In this document: positions 1-12,384 of the stretch, one piece after another
Layout of the letters: every line of letters begins with the position of its first letter
Position numbering within the stretch: the first letter of the stretch is position 1
Assembly: GCA_015680685.1 (NCBI GenBank)
Contig: MNCI01035130.1
Location: 1,078,721 to 1,142,720, forward strand
DNA length: 64,000 bases
Source of the DNA: Gnetum montanum
Lineage: Eukaryota > Streptophyta > Gnetopsida > Gnetales > Gnetaceae
Reading direction: 5' to 3'
The notes under the pieces: generated by a model
The model's database searches: none
Told to the model about the DNA's origin: nothing
The model's input: only the letters and a program-made list of their open reading frames with translations
Program-made: the position numbers and the translations under genes

Positions 1-1000
1 TATTGGAGAAATCAGTTCACCTACAATAAAAGATTTCTTGGATATTAGAGAGCTACCTAGTATACTTAAGTATGTTTACCTAGATTATAATAAATCATTA
101 ATAATAAATTCCCAACTTACTAATGAACAAGAGAGCCAATTATTAAAAGTATCACAGAAGAAATTAGAGGCATTTGCATAGAGTTATGAGGATCTTCACC
201 AAGGAACCTCACCCAACATTTGCTAACATCATATCTATATTGAAGACAATGTGAAACCAGTACGAATTCCCCCAAGATAAATAAATATAGTTTTTAAAAA
301 AATTTCAAGTACAAAATTTTCAAACTTTGGAAAGAAGGTATCATTTACCCAATAGTTGATAGTGAATGGATTAGTCCCATTACTATAGTTCCTAAGAAAG
401 ATGGAAAATTGAGAGTTTGTGTGGGTTGTAGGAGACTAAATCATCATACAAAAGAAGATCACTTTCCATTTTCATACATAGACCAAATTTTAGAAAGGCT
501 AGAAGGACATGAATATTATTGTTTTTTGGATGGATTTAGTGGCTACAATCAAGTTGCTATTGCCCCAGAAGACCAACAAAAAACAACCTTCACATGTTCC
601 TATGGAAATTTTGCTTATAAATGAATGCCTTTTGGTCTTTGTAATTCACTAGCAACTTTCGAAAGAGTCATGATCTTTGTCTTTTCTAATATGTTAGAAA
701 ATTATGTTGAGGTTTTCTAGATGATTTTTTAGTCTACAAAAACTCTTATGATGAAAATTTAAAACATCTTGAAAATGTCTCAGATAGATGTATTAATAAG
801 AATTTAAAATTAAGTTGGAAAAAGAGTCACTTGATGGTTACAAAGGGGATTGTGTTGAGACATGTTATTTCTAAAAATGGGATAAGAATGGATGACCACA
901 AGGTAAGGGTTAGAACTACACTTCTAGCTCCAACTAATCTAAAACTCTTTGATCTTTTCTAGGACATGCTAGGTATTACAAGAGGTTTATAAAAGACTTT
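1..1000 (+). pseudogene. pol: Athila-type Ty3/gypsy reverse transcriptase, decayed, 5' end outside window
   Basis: This would be the polymerase that copies element RNA into DNA in cytoplasmic virus-like particles. Positions 1-300 read as the plant gypsy linker before RT. RT blocks follow in order: WISPITIVPKK near 370, KEDHFPFSYIDQILERL near 450, FLDGFSGYNQVAIAPEDQ near 525 and MPFGLCNS near 623. The catalytic YxDD region survives as a DDF codon run at 720-728, but the residue before it is damaged by a one-base loss. In-frame TGA and TAG codons interrupt the frame, and 409-624 is the longest open piece. RNase H and integrase follow on the same strand. The lineage call rests on the integrase tail. 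The gene is dead, and the family assignment is secure. Confidence 0.9.
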
Positions 1001-1530
1001 TCTAAAATTGCTAAATCATTATACATGCTTCTAGAAAAAGATGTTCCATTAGTTTGGACTAATCACTGTTAAGAAGCATTTTTTGAATTAAAAAACTAAG
1101 TTTCCATAGCCCTCATATTAAATGCACCTAATTAGGATTATCCATTTGATTTAATGTGTTAGGCTAGTGACATAGCAATAGGGGTAGTTTTAGACAATAT
1201 ATTGATAATAAACCAAGGGTGATTTTTTATGTGTTCAAAAGTCTAGACCTAGCTCAAGTGTAGAGAAAGAATCATTTGCTATTGTATATGCTCTAGATAA
1301 ATTTAGACATTATATAATTGGATATAAAACTAGAGTATATACTGATCATTCAGTTATTAAATTCTTGGCTTATTACTTCAAGAATTTGACCTTGATATTT
1401 TAGACAAAAGGGGAAGGGAAAATGTAGTGGCACATAATCTTTCTAGAATAGAAACCACCACTGAAAATAGGACACAAGGAGACTTTTATGATGAATTTCC
1501 TAATGAAAAAATTTTTCCCACAAAAATAGA
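1001..1530 (+). pseudogene. RNase H domain of the Athila-type pol, decayed
   Basis: RNase H removes the RNA strand during reverse transcription. Frames across this stretch read as the plant gypsy RNase H: a SSVEKESFAIVYALDKFRHY-like block near 1255-1310, YTDHSVIKFL near 1339-1368, and a RENVVAHNLSRIE block at about 1410-1450, equivalent to the ENVVADHLSRLE that ends RNase H in the Athila/Tat clade. Several stops and shifts split it. It sits between RT and integrase in the usual order. The call rests on motif order, not on an intact frame. Confidence 0.8.
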
Positions 1531-2910
1531 TCCTTAATTTGTAGATATGGCTAATTATCTTGTCACTCTAAAACCCCCATCAATTGGACTAAAGAAGAAA
1601 GAAAATATTTCCTACACATTGTATCTAAGTATATTTGTGGTATGTATCTTTATCAAATTTTTAAGGATAATATAACACAATGATGTGTAGCTAAGAATGA
1701 ACAATAAGAAATTTTGCATATGTGACATGATGATCTAGGAGGTGGCCACTTTGATAGCAAGTGTATTGCAATTAAACTTTTCCAAAGTGTATTTTATTCA
1801 TCCTCAATTTTTAGGGATGAACATAAATATGTACAAGAATGTGATAAATGTCAATGAATGGGGACCATCTCAAAAAGACATGAAATGCCCTTATAATCAA
1901 TTCTAATTAGAGAACCATTTTATGTTTAGGGTATACATTTCCTAGGTCCATTTCCATCATCTAATGATTGTCTATACATTTTGATCTACATAAATTATGT
2001 CACCAAATAGGTAGAAGCCAAAGCCACTCCAACAAATGATGTTAAGATAGTTGTTGCATTTCTTCGAGAAACTATCTTGACATATTTTGGCACTCCATAT
2101 GCAATTATTAGTGATCAATGAACCCATTTTATTAATAAAATCATGGAAAAATTCCTTCTTGTGGCATGCAACATAAAATAGCTACTTCCTATCATCCTCA
2201 AACAAATGGCCAAGTTGAAAATGCTAATAGAATTATTTTTAAGTATATTAACTAAAACTATGTGCACTAAAAGGAAATATTGGTGTAAAAAATTGCAAGA
2301 TGCACTATGGGCTTATATAATTACTTATAAATGAATTTTAGGATATTCACCCTATGAATTGGTTTATGGTAAAGTTTGTCTACTGGTTGAATTGGAATAT
2401 CAATCTTTGAGATTGGCCCAACAACTCAACTTTGATGAAGACATGAACCAAGTCATTTGAATTAACCAACTTCATGAACTTGATGAAATGTGGCTAAATG
2501 CCCTAAATAAATAAAATATTATGAAAAAACAAATGAAAACCCGACATGATAAAAATATTTTTACAAAACACTTCTCAACAAGAGATTAAGTCCTTCTTTA
2601 TAACATGAGATTACATAAATTTCTAGGGAAATTACAAACTATATGGGAAGGCTCTTATTTGGTTCTCCAACCCTATGCCAATGGAAGTATTTTAATATCA
2701 CCTCCTAATGATTCCTCAACTACATTCTTAGTGAATGGGCAAAGGCTTAAGCTATACCATCAACATCACCTTAAGGAACCCACAAAGGATGAATTAGTGG
2801 AGCTATGTGATCCAAATTATCCCACTATAAATGAATTACATACCAATAGTTCTATCAAAGTCTTAACTCTTCAACATATCCCTCATCAAGACTCTTATGT
2901 CATCAAATGA
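1531..2910 (+). pseudogene. Athila-type integrase, decayed; first catalytic Asp replaced
   Basis: Integrase inserts element cDNA into chromosomes. The zinc-binding end is visible as GGGHFDSKC near 1738 and CDKCQ near 1842. In the core, the block that normally reads DFxGPFP is GIHFLGPFP at about 1930-1956, so the first catalytic Asp is His (CAT, 1936-1938). The second Asp (IISD, about 2106) and the Glu region (HPQTNGQVENAN, about 2193) remain. The last open piece, 2605-2910, holds the C-terminal domain with LHKFLGKL and the FLVNGQRLK box near 2728-2754, which is typical of Athila integrases. Multiple stops are present, so the enzyme is doubly inactive. Confidence 0.88.
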
Positions 2911-4330
2911 CCTACTAAAAAGCTAATTCTAGTCTACAAATTTATTCTTGAAAAATGTAGAGGGTAATGGTCTTTTCTGTTATTAGATATAACTTTAAAG
3001 AATTTAGTAGAATCATGTTTGGAATGCAAGGGAGAAGGACAACTCCCCCTACCTTGAGATGGGTAGGCTTAAATCCAAAATTGAACTAAGGGTGAGCCTT
3101 AGATTAATAAGTGTCTTACACATAATAAACTTTATTATTTTTAAACAATATCCTTGAAGTACAACATTCATAAGTCAAGGTGGCTAAATAGCTTAGTTTA
3201 GAATAATGCTTATTAGTGTTGATTTCTAAATACCTACTTAGATGAGTCACTAAGGTGGAAAGGGTGTGTTATATCAAACCTAGTTTCTCTTATGGTAAAG
3301 ACATCTCTTGATATTAAGTAAGTTCAATGTCCTGTGAACAACCTTTACAAAATAAATTTGTCTCCCACAAGAACCTCATGATTGAAGCCAATCAAATATT
3401 TAATTTCTTATGGAAAAAGGGAGGAATAAAAAGAAAAAAATATGATGAAAAAAAAGAGAAAAAAAAAGAAACTAAGAAAAGAAAAAAATACTACCCCATA
3501 AGAACCTTTCATCATGAGTTGAGCCACACTTCCACAAGAACCTTATAGTTGGGATGATGATTCAAGCTCATAACTTCAAGCATCCAATAAGAACCCCCTT
3601 TTGTAATTAGAGTGTTTAAGGATTAGGCAAAAATTACCAATCAAATAAGAATGCCACTACATTAGAACTAGGGTATAACACTGGTAGCAAAGGAATGACT
3701 CCTCTATAGTTAGTATTTTAATGGATACCACCACTTCTAATCATTCCTCTTGCTCCATTATTTAGTTACTTTACTTTTGTTTCCTTGTACTTCACATATT
3801 ATTATTTTCCTTTTGATTTTTTTTTACCTCATTTTTAAGTTTTTCTATTCCTCTTTTTGATTTTTATTGTGTTATTTTCCTATTTGCTTTTGTATGGTTA
3901 TCTCTTTTGAATAGTGGTACTTTTGTGCATGGGTTTTCTTTTTGTTTCCTATTATGTCTTTCAGAGGCATCAGTGGTTGAGATCCCTACTATGATGGCCA
4001 ATGATGGATGCTAAAAATCTTTCACCTATTACCTTTGATACCCTCTTAGTCATTTCTTTGACCATGGTTCCTTTTAATAATTTATCTTTGCTAATTAGCC
4101 TAGGTGCGTTACATACCTTAGTTTAATTGGGGTGGGGCGGGGAGATAACCAAGTAATAAAGAATATGACAAAAGGGTATAACCAACTTAGAAGCTATACT
4201 AAGAACAAGTTAGGGAATGAGTTAGAGGTAAGTCATGCATCTTAGATCCTCAAATCATAGGAAAGGTTTAGAACTTGAGGATATAAGACATTCTTACACC
4301 TAGTAAAGTAGACCTTGTGAGGTGATGTTA
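2911..4330 (+). other. 3' flank of the Athila-type element; no gene
   Basis: No coding similarity is seen here. It contains an A-rich purine tract at 3416-3490 and a G-rich run at 4129-4144, either of which could be a degenerate polypurine tract. I could not identify an LTR edge. The open frame at 3327-3548 is only the Lys/Glu-rich reading of the A tract. Confidence 0.4.
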
Positions 4331-4499
4331 AGCCCAAATATTCCTAGGCAAGGCCTTCCTAATTGATTTATATGTGGACTCATATCTAAGAATAAGAATT
4401 AATTAATCAAAAATAGGAATTAACATAATTAAATACTTTATAAATAAAATTATAATAATATCAATTAATATCTAAAGCCTTGACTAAGGATGATTAGGA

Positions 4500-5060
4500 C
4501 ATATGTGGGTATCAATATAATATCGAAGTATCGATGTCTATTGATAAATAACAAACATCCTAGTTTTTCTTTATCACAAGACATTGTGGTCTCGATGTCT
4601 TGCTATAATAATATATATATATAGTGAATAGTTGGTTCTAGTGACCTAGATTGGTATGATAGTAATAAAGGTTCAGGTTTCTAACAAGACTTTTGATCGT
4701 ATCAATAATATTCGACATTGATATATCGATGGATATCGATTTACCCGATCTCGTGTAAAAAAGAGCAAATTTCCATGAATATTTCACATCTAAATAGAGA
4801 GAAATTAATCAAATAGATACACATATCAATTCATGTAGCCTTGATTGATATATATTGATATGTTTTAGATTTTCCCAAATGCCTTGGATTTTATTAGCAC
4901 GATAGCGATGTTAATCGACATACATATCGATTCATATAGCTTAAATTGATATGAATTAATATCCCCTAAGATTTTCCAAACATATCAATTTTTATTAGCA
5001 TAACTTTGATGAATATTGATACATCTACAACTTGCAATTCCACTATATCAGTTGATATTG
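4500..5060 (+). repeat. ATCGAT/TATCGAT-rich region with a ~101-bp tandem duplication
   Basis: Many copies of short words such as TATCGATG, ATATCGAT and TTGATATG occur on both strands. Two diverged direct copies of about 101 bp follow each other: ACATATCAATTCATGTAGCC at 4821 and ACATATCGATTCATATAGCT at 4922. Both continue through TTGATAT, a TTTTCC block and TTTTATTAGCA. Related words recur near 6900-7150, which suggests dispersed pieces of one LTR or satellite-like family. Confidence 0.55.
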
Positions 5061-5601
5061 ATGTAGCGATAAAAATTAACCTAAAACATATCAAGTCAAA
5101 TCGTAGTTGTAATATGAGTTGACAAGTGAAAAAGTAAAAGAAATATATAGTAAAATATTTATGAGGTGGTGATTTCTATTATAAATCATCATCCAACCAC
5201 GTAAAACCCACATCCAATGTTTAGATTTGGTGCAAACCAAAGTTTAGGATTAGTAGGGAGCAAAGAAAATAGAAGTCTAGGGCTAGTAAGAAGTAGTAAT
5301 GCTAGCAAGAAAGTGGCGTGCTAGGTAGACACTATAGCCAAAATAAGAGAAGCCAACCAACATGGGGAAGGGTACCAATTTTTGTCCATATAATATATCA
5401 AAACCTCATTTTTGTCATCTTCTTTTGGGTTCCTCCCCAATCATCATACCATGGGCTAATTAGGCCTTTCAAAATTGTAGTATAAGATGGATGAATCAAG
5501 CACCATTGAAGAAAATATACAAGCATGCATCCAATGGAGGATTTAATAGATAATTTCAATTTTTTAAAATTTTTCATTTTTTTGCGAGTGCCTAGGAGTA
5601 A

Positions 5602-6610
5602 GTGATTGAAAATTGCTCCATGGAATGCAAAGGTAGGGTATATAGAGTAGTTCAACCACACCAATGCGATGGTTCTCTAGCAACTAAATGCCATGGGATG
5701 TGGGGTTTTTGTTTAACCATCCCTGGACTGGTATGTATAGAGGAGGTTTTGGAATTTTACCAAAACCTCAAATGCCACCTCTTGAAGGCCAATCCTCTAG
5801 AGCATTACTTGGTGCCTTCTATTCAAAAAACATGTGTGAAGGTCATAGTGGCTAAGCTAAAGGAGTGGTTCAGGTTGCCAACCCAAGGCAATGACACTTT
5901 TGATTAAAGGCCAACACTGAGGAAAAATATGAACTATTTTGTCAGTTCATTGATGAGAGCGATAGTGGCTAGCTACAGAACTAGGGCCTGCACTTTCTAA
6001 ACCTTAGGCTAGAGCATTGGGTAATGGCAATGATGATTTTCACTAACATCCTACCATGCACCCACACCGCTTATGTACTTAGCCTACACTCCATGTGATG
6101 AAGGTGCTAAAGTATGGTGAGGAGGAAAATTTTTCCTACCTTCCAATCAGGTACCTCATCTACCATTACAATGATGATACTCTGAAGCTATGCTTTCCCA
6201 TCCTCATCTCAATAATTCTGAGGAAATATGGAGTCCCTGAGCTACAGAATGGCATAAAGGTACATCTTTTAGTCTTAAATAAATATGCCTTCGCCTAGTC
6301 CTTAAGGATCTACACTAAGGTTAGGCCTTTCATCCAGGAGTCCTAAGAGCCCAGCTCTTCCTTGGCACTTGAATCTAGTAAGCTCCATGGCTTCCATGAG
6401 GACGTCTAATCACAGCTTCATGAGGTGTAGTCCACCTAGCAAGAGATCCTCTCAATTCTACAATAGCCCAGCTCTAGCATTGGCACTATGGATAAGAGGG
6501 TGGCAAACATTGAAAAACATGTTTATCCTAAGATCCATGATGATGATAAGGGAGAAGAACCCATTCAATTTGAGGAGGACATGGATGTGGAAGTAGGCTT
6601 AGAGGCTTGA
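5602..6610 (+). pseudogene. Plant retroelement accessory ORF remnant (putative transposon-protein type)
   Basis: Not firmly recognised. The open part at 5602-5907 (101 aa) has the cadence of the extra ORF found in many plant Athila/Tat elements: a VLEFYQNLK block near residue 50, then a block ending EWFRLPTQGND that resembles the V..V....LG.P..G pattern of that family. Shifted frames continue at 6095-6298 (LILRKYGVPELQNG-like) and to about 6600. The end is a Gln/Ser-rich stretch, a short GTMDKRVANIEKHV segment, and an acidic tail (DDDKGEEPIQFEEDMD, 6538-6587) before a stop. It has several stops and shifts. Function is unknown in the family. It could also be a degraded host gene. Confidence 0.4.
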
Positions 6611-7220
6611 TATAGCCTCCAAATTATGATATTTTATTTTGAAACTTTGTGTTTTGATGACCACTTTTGTTCATGTTCATGGCCATCTTTTAAATTTGAG
6701 ATTGTTTTTAATCAGATGTGTTATGTTATGTTTTAATGTATATTGTTATAGTGTCTCTTTTGTACTAGGGATGGGGGTTATGTTTTCTTTTCACCTTTAT
6801 GGCTAGCTCTAGCCAAAGGCTAGTTAGGGGTTGCTTTAAACCCCATAGAATGTTTTATGTTACATAGTAATGGATAAAGTATTTTTATTTTTTTTTATTG
6901 TATGACATATCAAAAATCATTGATTTTTACTACCTAAATTGATATGAACTAATGATATTTATTCTAATTATTTCAGGTAGTCATGACAATGATAAGTATT
7001 AATACATACGAAATCAATATGGATAACCTTGGAGGAGAAAATCTAGGTATCAATCGAAATAGAGACACATAAATTGTAGTGATGGTTGCAGAAGTTCGAG
7101 GCTATAATGGAAATAGACAAAGTAGATATCAATTGACATCGATGCCTATGATAAGGATCAATTATCCAATATTTCATTTTAGATACCCTTAGAGTATAAA
7201 TACATACCCAAGATTCAAAT

Positions 7221-7292
<72 letters not shown>

Positions 7293-7804
7293 TAAAAAGA
7301 GAAAGTATAGAATTGATCCACAAGATAAAACCACATCAAGTTGAAGTCTAATTTCTTTGAGGAATTATTAAGTGAGAATTTTTTAAAACCTTGTGGTAGC
7401 CGTAAATTTTTAGAGTTCAATGTTGGGATGTTGAGGTTGTTGCATTGTCTAGACAACACGGTAGAATCAAAATTTAGGTGAAATATTTCTTGTAATTATC
7501 ATCATCATCTATGCTTGTAACTATGAATAGTCTTTTATTTAATTATAAATCTTTATTCTTAAACTTGTGATTAGAAGCTAGATCAAAGGTTCATAATTTT
7601 ACTTATGAGTGACAAGCATAAGTGTGGAATTTGTTTGGACTTGATTCTAACCATTTATTATCTTGATGATTTTTGGATTTTGGAACTATTTCTCCATAGG
7701 GTATGACTTGTGAGTTAGTCATAGACAAGGTGACAATTTCTACAATGAAAGAAATAAAGATAAATATTAATGGTATCTAGCATTAAATTTTTCTTGGCTC
7801 GTCA
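6611..7804 (+). other. LTR-like non-coding stretch with TATA-like box and microsatellite
   Basis: No coding trace. A TATAAATA sequence at 7195-7202, followed by the GA/TA microsatellite and T-rich sequence with AATTATAAATC near 7540, resembles a U3-R layout. Upstream, 6900-7150 carries TCGAT/TTGAT words like those at 4500-5060. No partner LTR or terminal repeat was found, so the LTR idea stays tentative. It does not match the 5' half of the family B LTR at 27082. Confidence 0.3.
7224..7290 (+). repeat. Compound microsatellite (GA)n(TA)n(CA)n
   Basis: Uninterrupted GA dinucleotides run to about 7254, then AT dinucleotides to about 7280, then CACACATATACA. Confidence 0.97.
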
Positions 7805-8800
7805 TTTGGCTAAGATTTTAACATCAAGTCTAGTAAGAACTTTGCAAAGCTAGTGTGGAAGGGACAAAAACAACATAGAACAAGTGAAGCTAGTGTGGAA
7901 GGTGCACTCCTATTACTATCTTTAGTAAATAGAAAGGCTATGGGATATGACACTTTCCATATATGGTAACCACCCCCCCGCCCCCNNNNNNNNNNNNNNN
8001 NNNNNGACCTTTCTAAACATGGAAGGAATTTGCAGTCAATTTGTAGCCCACTCTATCAATCATTTGTAGCCAATTTGTAGTCCAAATAATGGCCTAAACC
8101 TTATAAAATGAAAACCCCAAAACTTTTTCAAGGTTCCACAATAACATTTGCACATCTTTGGCACTCTCAACACTTTGACATCCAAGAGCTATTGCTTCCT
8201 AGCAAAAATGCAACTTTTTAAAGCATGCTAGTGTAGAACCATTGTAGCCCTGTTACCCCCATTATCCCCTTTGGGTTTATGAGCCTACGATGTCAATGTT
8301 ACCCCCTTGGGATCCCCAAATATCATAGTGGATCATATTGGTTTCCCTAACCCATCACATTTCTCAACCCTAGTAGTAATCAAAGTTGCAGATCTTGAAT
8401 AGCAGCAGAGAAGGTTTGAAAACATCAGGAATGGCTAAGCATTTGGATGGTGGAGAAGATTCTATCTTTTTCTATAGGCTTGGAATCCCCACCCAAGTGA
8501 ACCTCCATTTTCTCTCTAATAGGCACTTTTGTACACATCTCTGAACTTATTCTTTATTCAATTAAGAAAGTTTATAGTTTCATTTTAAGTGTAATTTGTA
8601 TTCATTTTGGGTTTTAGATCTACATTTTTTTACATGTTTTACAACCCATCCCCTTAAGTCTCTAGGTGATCTACCAAACCATCTAGGATACCTTGAATCT
8701 CATTTTTTCTCAGAGGCCCTAGGGATTCAAGGTTAAGATTGTTCACGGCTCATGGCTGAGAATCCTTGGCTTTTTAGAGGCTAAGATTTTCTATCGCTAT
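7805..8800 (+). mobile_element. Family B (Tat-lineage) LTR, 5'-truncated copy B1
   Basis: This segment aligns by eye with 27625-28560. Shared blocks include GGCTAAGATTTTAA near 7807, AGTGTGGAAGGTGCACTCCTATTACTAT near 7889 and TTTGTAGCCAATTTGTAG near 8064. Others are a TATAAAA at 8102-8108 with TTTTCAAGGTT downstream, a TTTATTCAATTA block near 8552 and AATCCTTGGCTTT near 8761. The first ~540 bp of the other LTR (27082-27625) have no counterpart here. The polyadenylation word AATAAA of copy B2 is mutated to AAGAAA here. A 20-N gap interrupts it. Confidence 0.8.
7986..8005. other. Assembly gap of 20 N after a C run
   Basis: Twenty N follow CCACCCCCCCGCCCCC. The aligned LTR at 27790 has only CCCCCC there, so the gap probably replaces a homopolymer that could not be sequenced. 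Confidence 0.95.
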
Positions 8801-9559
8801 AGTTTCTTAGCATTAGAAGGAATTCCTCTACCTAATTTCTATCATCAAATTTATTAGCCATATTTCCAACATTACTCCTAGCTTGAAACTTACATTTTTT
8901 GCAGCCAAAACCTTGAAACGCCAATGCTGCCCCTTATCACCCTGTCATAGAAACTTTAGTGTAGAAGTTACAAGTCATTGGGTGTTGAATTTTTTCAACA
9001 TATATTGTGAATTTTCAAAGTAAAAGCTAGCATTAATAACTCACATGCAAACATTCCATCTCTTGCAATCATTTCCATAGAAAAACCAATGGTGTTTTGA
9101 CACCAACTAAACATACTTTTCCAGTTTTCTTATTGTGGAGTCTAGTGGCTTTCCAAAACATTTTCAAGAAAGTTTCAACTTTTTATTTTGAATGTCAAAC
9201 TTTTCCCCCATTCATCAACATTGATTTTGGAAGACATGATATCCTCTCATCTCATCCCTCCTTTGCCACATCTAGGGTTTTGGCAGCTAGGAAGCCAACA
9301 TGAATGAAGTTTATTAACAACCTTTACACCTTTCCATTTTTGGTAAAGGGGTATACCCATCTTTACCCATAGCCCCCTTTCCACTTTCAACTATTTTTGC
9401 TTCATTTGAAATTTTTTGAATTCCACTTACTATAATTTTCTCCTATTTTTATCTTTTATAGCATGTCTCAAGCCATTTTTAGCACAATAATCATGTGTCT
9501 CCCATTCAACCAAGTTGCCTTACAAGTAAATTGAAAATGGATCTGATCAATGGTCTATG
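8801..9559 (+). other. Leader region between LTR B1 and gag; no recognisable gene
   Basis: No coding similarity and no clear primer-binding site follow the LTR end. The short open frame at 9097-9303 has no recognisable motif. Confidence 0.35.
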
Positions 9560-12170
9560 ACCCTAAAGACCCCACCATGATGGAATGTAGATAATCCTTG
9601 AGGCTTAGGGATCAAAGTCATTGGTTTTTAACAATAAATGAAGAACACTATAACTTCATTTATACAAAGATCTAAGCTAGCATGCTGATCCCCTGAGCAG
9701 ATGTAGAAGCCAAGAGGGAATTCAAGCTCATCCATCACAATAGGAAGGAGTATATTCCCTCTGCCTATGACCAAACATCCTTGAATGACATCTATGGTAG
9801 TATCTTGATGCTCCTCATTGAGATTGACAAAGATAACTGGAAGGCTACCTCTGATGACCAACTAGAGAAGTAAGATGAATTTGAGATGGATTTTGAGCCT
9901 AAGAACCTTTTGGGATGAGCCATAGTACCCACCTCTACCTATTTTTCCTCTTCCTCTGGACACATCCCACCACTTCATCCCCACCATACCCAACCATGTT
10001 CTAGCCCATGCTAGTCATCATCATGCATCAAGTACAATTGGTACCATAGCCCAACACCTTCCATTTCTTCATGTCTCTTACCACCCAACCTAGGTCAATA
10101 TGACTAATGCTAGTGGTAGTTATCACTAACCCATTAACTAGTTAAGTGGGTCAATCATGGAATCTTAAGCAACCTAGGGATCACATACCACCTTTGTTCT
10201 TTTTGTGCCCCAAATACTAGCATAAAAATCTTTCTCCTTATTTGGTCCATAGAGTACAACCATGACATAGCTTATCCCCTCTATCCTATAGTGAATAGCG
10301 AGGCCATAAGTCTTCCATTAGATACCATAGTTATATGTGCAAACCTTGCAACCAATGAGGGCATCATAGGGCCTAAATCATACCTTCCAAATGATCTAGG
10401 ACCTGATAGAGTAGTTGAAAAGGCTTAAGGCCTCTACTTTCTAAAGTGTGAAGATCATGGACTCTTACTAGAATGATCTCATCAGTCCTATAGTCCCACT
10501 CTTGACACTTACTCCAAGTGTCCCTATCCCTTCATTCAGCAAGTATAATAGAGAAGGTCATCCCAATGCTCACCTTATAACATTTTGATCTAACCACTTG
10601 TTGTTGCAACAATGGTCACACACTAACATGAGAATATTTCCTATGTCCTTGACTAGGAAAGTGCTTGATTAGTACTTTGTCCTACCAAGAGGATCCATAT
10701 CCTTCCTTGAATATCTCATAGCCTCATTCATTAACCACTTCAAGTGTAACTTGAAGTTTTATACTATGCTTGACCAATTGATGAAGGTTAAGTAGGGATC
10801 CCTTGAACTCATACAAAAGTTCATCCAATGGTGGAATGGTCTGCAAATCGAAATGCTATAGCCCATAGCCAAAATCCACCTATTGGCTATATTCAAGGTA
10901 GCAATCAATGATTTCATTAAATCCAAGAAAAACTATCTTTACCCATGGATACTTAGTCAAGCGTTCTTCCAAATCTAAATATACTATAGGCTATTGTTAA
11001 AACCATTTAAACTATTAGACCAATTGTTGAAAAGTGAACATATTCAATACAAATAGATGTCTAAAGCTTCCTAAAAGAAGCATGATAGGCTACATGAGAT
11101 AGCCAAGGATCTCACTATAGTAACAAAAGATGATCCACAACTACCTGAATACTTTATGTTAGACCACTTTTTCCACTACCACCAATTGCCTAGTTAGGAT
11201 ATGGACTTTTGCATTGCACTAAAGGATGACCTACAGAAAATGATAGATAGTGGAGAGGTAGTTCTAGATGCTGCTATCCTTTTCTGACCATAGAACCAAT
11301 CAATGCAAGTGTACAAGGACCTGTTGAATGCCAACAAAGTTGAATACATTATATCAATGTCTAACATGGATGACAATGGGATACTAGAGAGAGAGCCATT
11401 TAGGATTTGGGTATCCCCTCATGATGAAAGGGCTTTTTCAACTTCTACCAACTTAAGATCATCCTTTGTTATGAGAGTACAATCATGAATGCCTTTGAGG
11501 AAACCTTTTCTCATCAGGGTATCCCTACCCACTCTAACTCAACCAGTCGTAGCCCAAAAAATTGACATAAGCATGCAACAACCTCCTATGGTGGCCCATG
11601 CTATAGCCTCTTCCTTACAACCAAGAACTAACAACAACCAAAAGGCTTCAAACAAGAAGAGGAAGAAGCATAAGAAAAATCATAATAACAAGGGTGACAA
11701 GTAGGTTGAGGCATGAAAAGAAGTGGGCCCATCAAAGCTCACTCCGATATTGTTTATGCCCATGAAATCCTCTACCTAGCCCACCTCAACTAGCAAGCCA
11801 TGGGAGGGCTGTGAAATCCAAAAGAAAAAGAAACAAAAAAGACCTAAACCATAATAACCTAATGTCGAAGTTCACATTTTGGGATGCATGGAGGAAGTAA
11901 AGCACAACTGGGGTGACAAGCCCATGTCCAATGACAAAAATTTCCTTAATGTGATGGAATAGGTTAAATATTCTCTCAAATAGAAAAATACAACTCTAAG
12001 CCTATATGACCTAATCATGAATTCTGCTACACATTCTGAAGTGCCAATCAAGATGCTGACTTCCATTCCTATTAATGAGGACATTTCCACTAATGAGGAA
12101 TCCATCCATGCAGTGATGGTTTCTCCCTCAACAGGGGGGAGAAGTCAACACCCATGGTATTTTGTGATAG
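9560..12170 (+). pseudogene. gag: Family B gag (Tat-lineage), decayed
   Basis: Gag forms the particle that packages element RNA. The clearest block is at about 11150-11262: FFHYHQLPS, a stop, then DMDFCIALKDDLQKMIDSGE. This matches the Tat gag pattern of a His/Cys box followed by Cys-x-ALK-x3-Q-x-LID-x-G. Upstream, near 10760-10850, SLELIQKFIQWWNGLQIEM resembles the gag matrix/capsid pattern of a Tat element (SF..Y..RW..L...). A Pro/Gln/Lys-rich basic stretch lies at 11520-11700. Many stops occur throughout. The protease follows on the same strand. The opposite-strand frames at 9628-9861 and 11872-12105 are shadows. Confidence 0.7.
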
Positions 12171-12179
12171 CAAAATGAA

Positions 12180-12384
12180 GGCCAATCCCCAAAAATGATG
12201 AGGTAACTATGAATTCTCTATTCATAACCATATGTGTAGGATAGTTTAGGGTGCATCAAGTACATCTAGATGGTGGGGCTACAAGTAATGTTATCCCATG
12301 TACCATCATTGAGTGATTAGACTTGATGGAGAAAATAGAACACATATCAACAACCACTCTCAAATCCATGAAATTTTATGACAT
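12180..12384 (+). pseudogene. Family B aspartic protease, truncated
   Basis: The retroviral-type aspartic protease matures gag and pol. The catalytic block reads VHLDGGATSNVIP at 12258-12297, matching the VDGGSSVNVMP box of Tat proteases with D-G-G retained. One more strand (TTLKSMKFYD, about 12353-12382) is visible. Then a quasi-palindrome begins and the protease frame ends. RT, RNase H and integrase do not follow here; they appear about 10 kb downstream. Confidence 0.75.

Noticed and set aside
7043-7459. 138-aa minus-strand open frame
   Set aside because: Its middle is the translation of the GA/TA microsatellite (Ser-Leu and Ile-Tyr repeats), and the rest lacks any motif.
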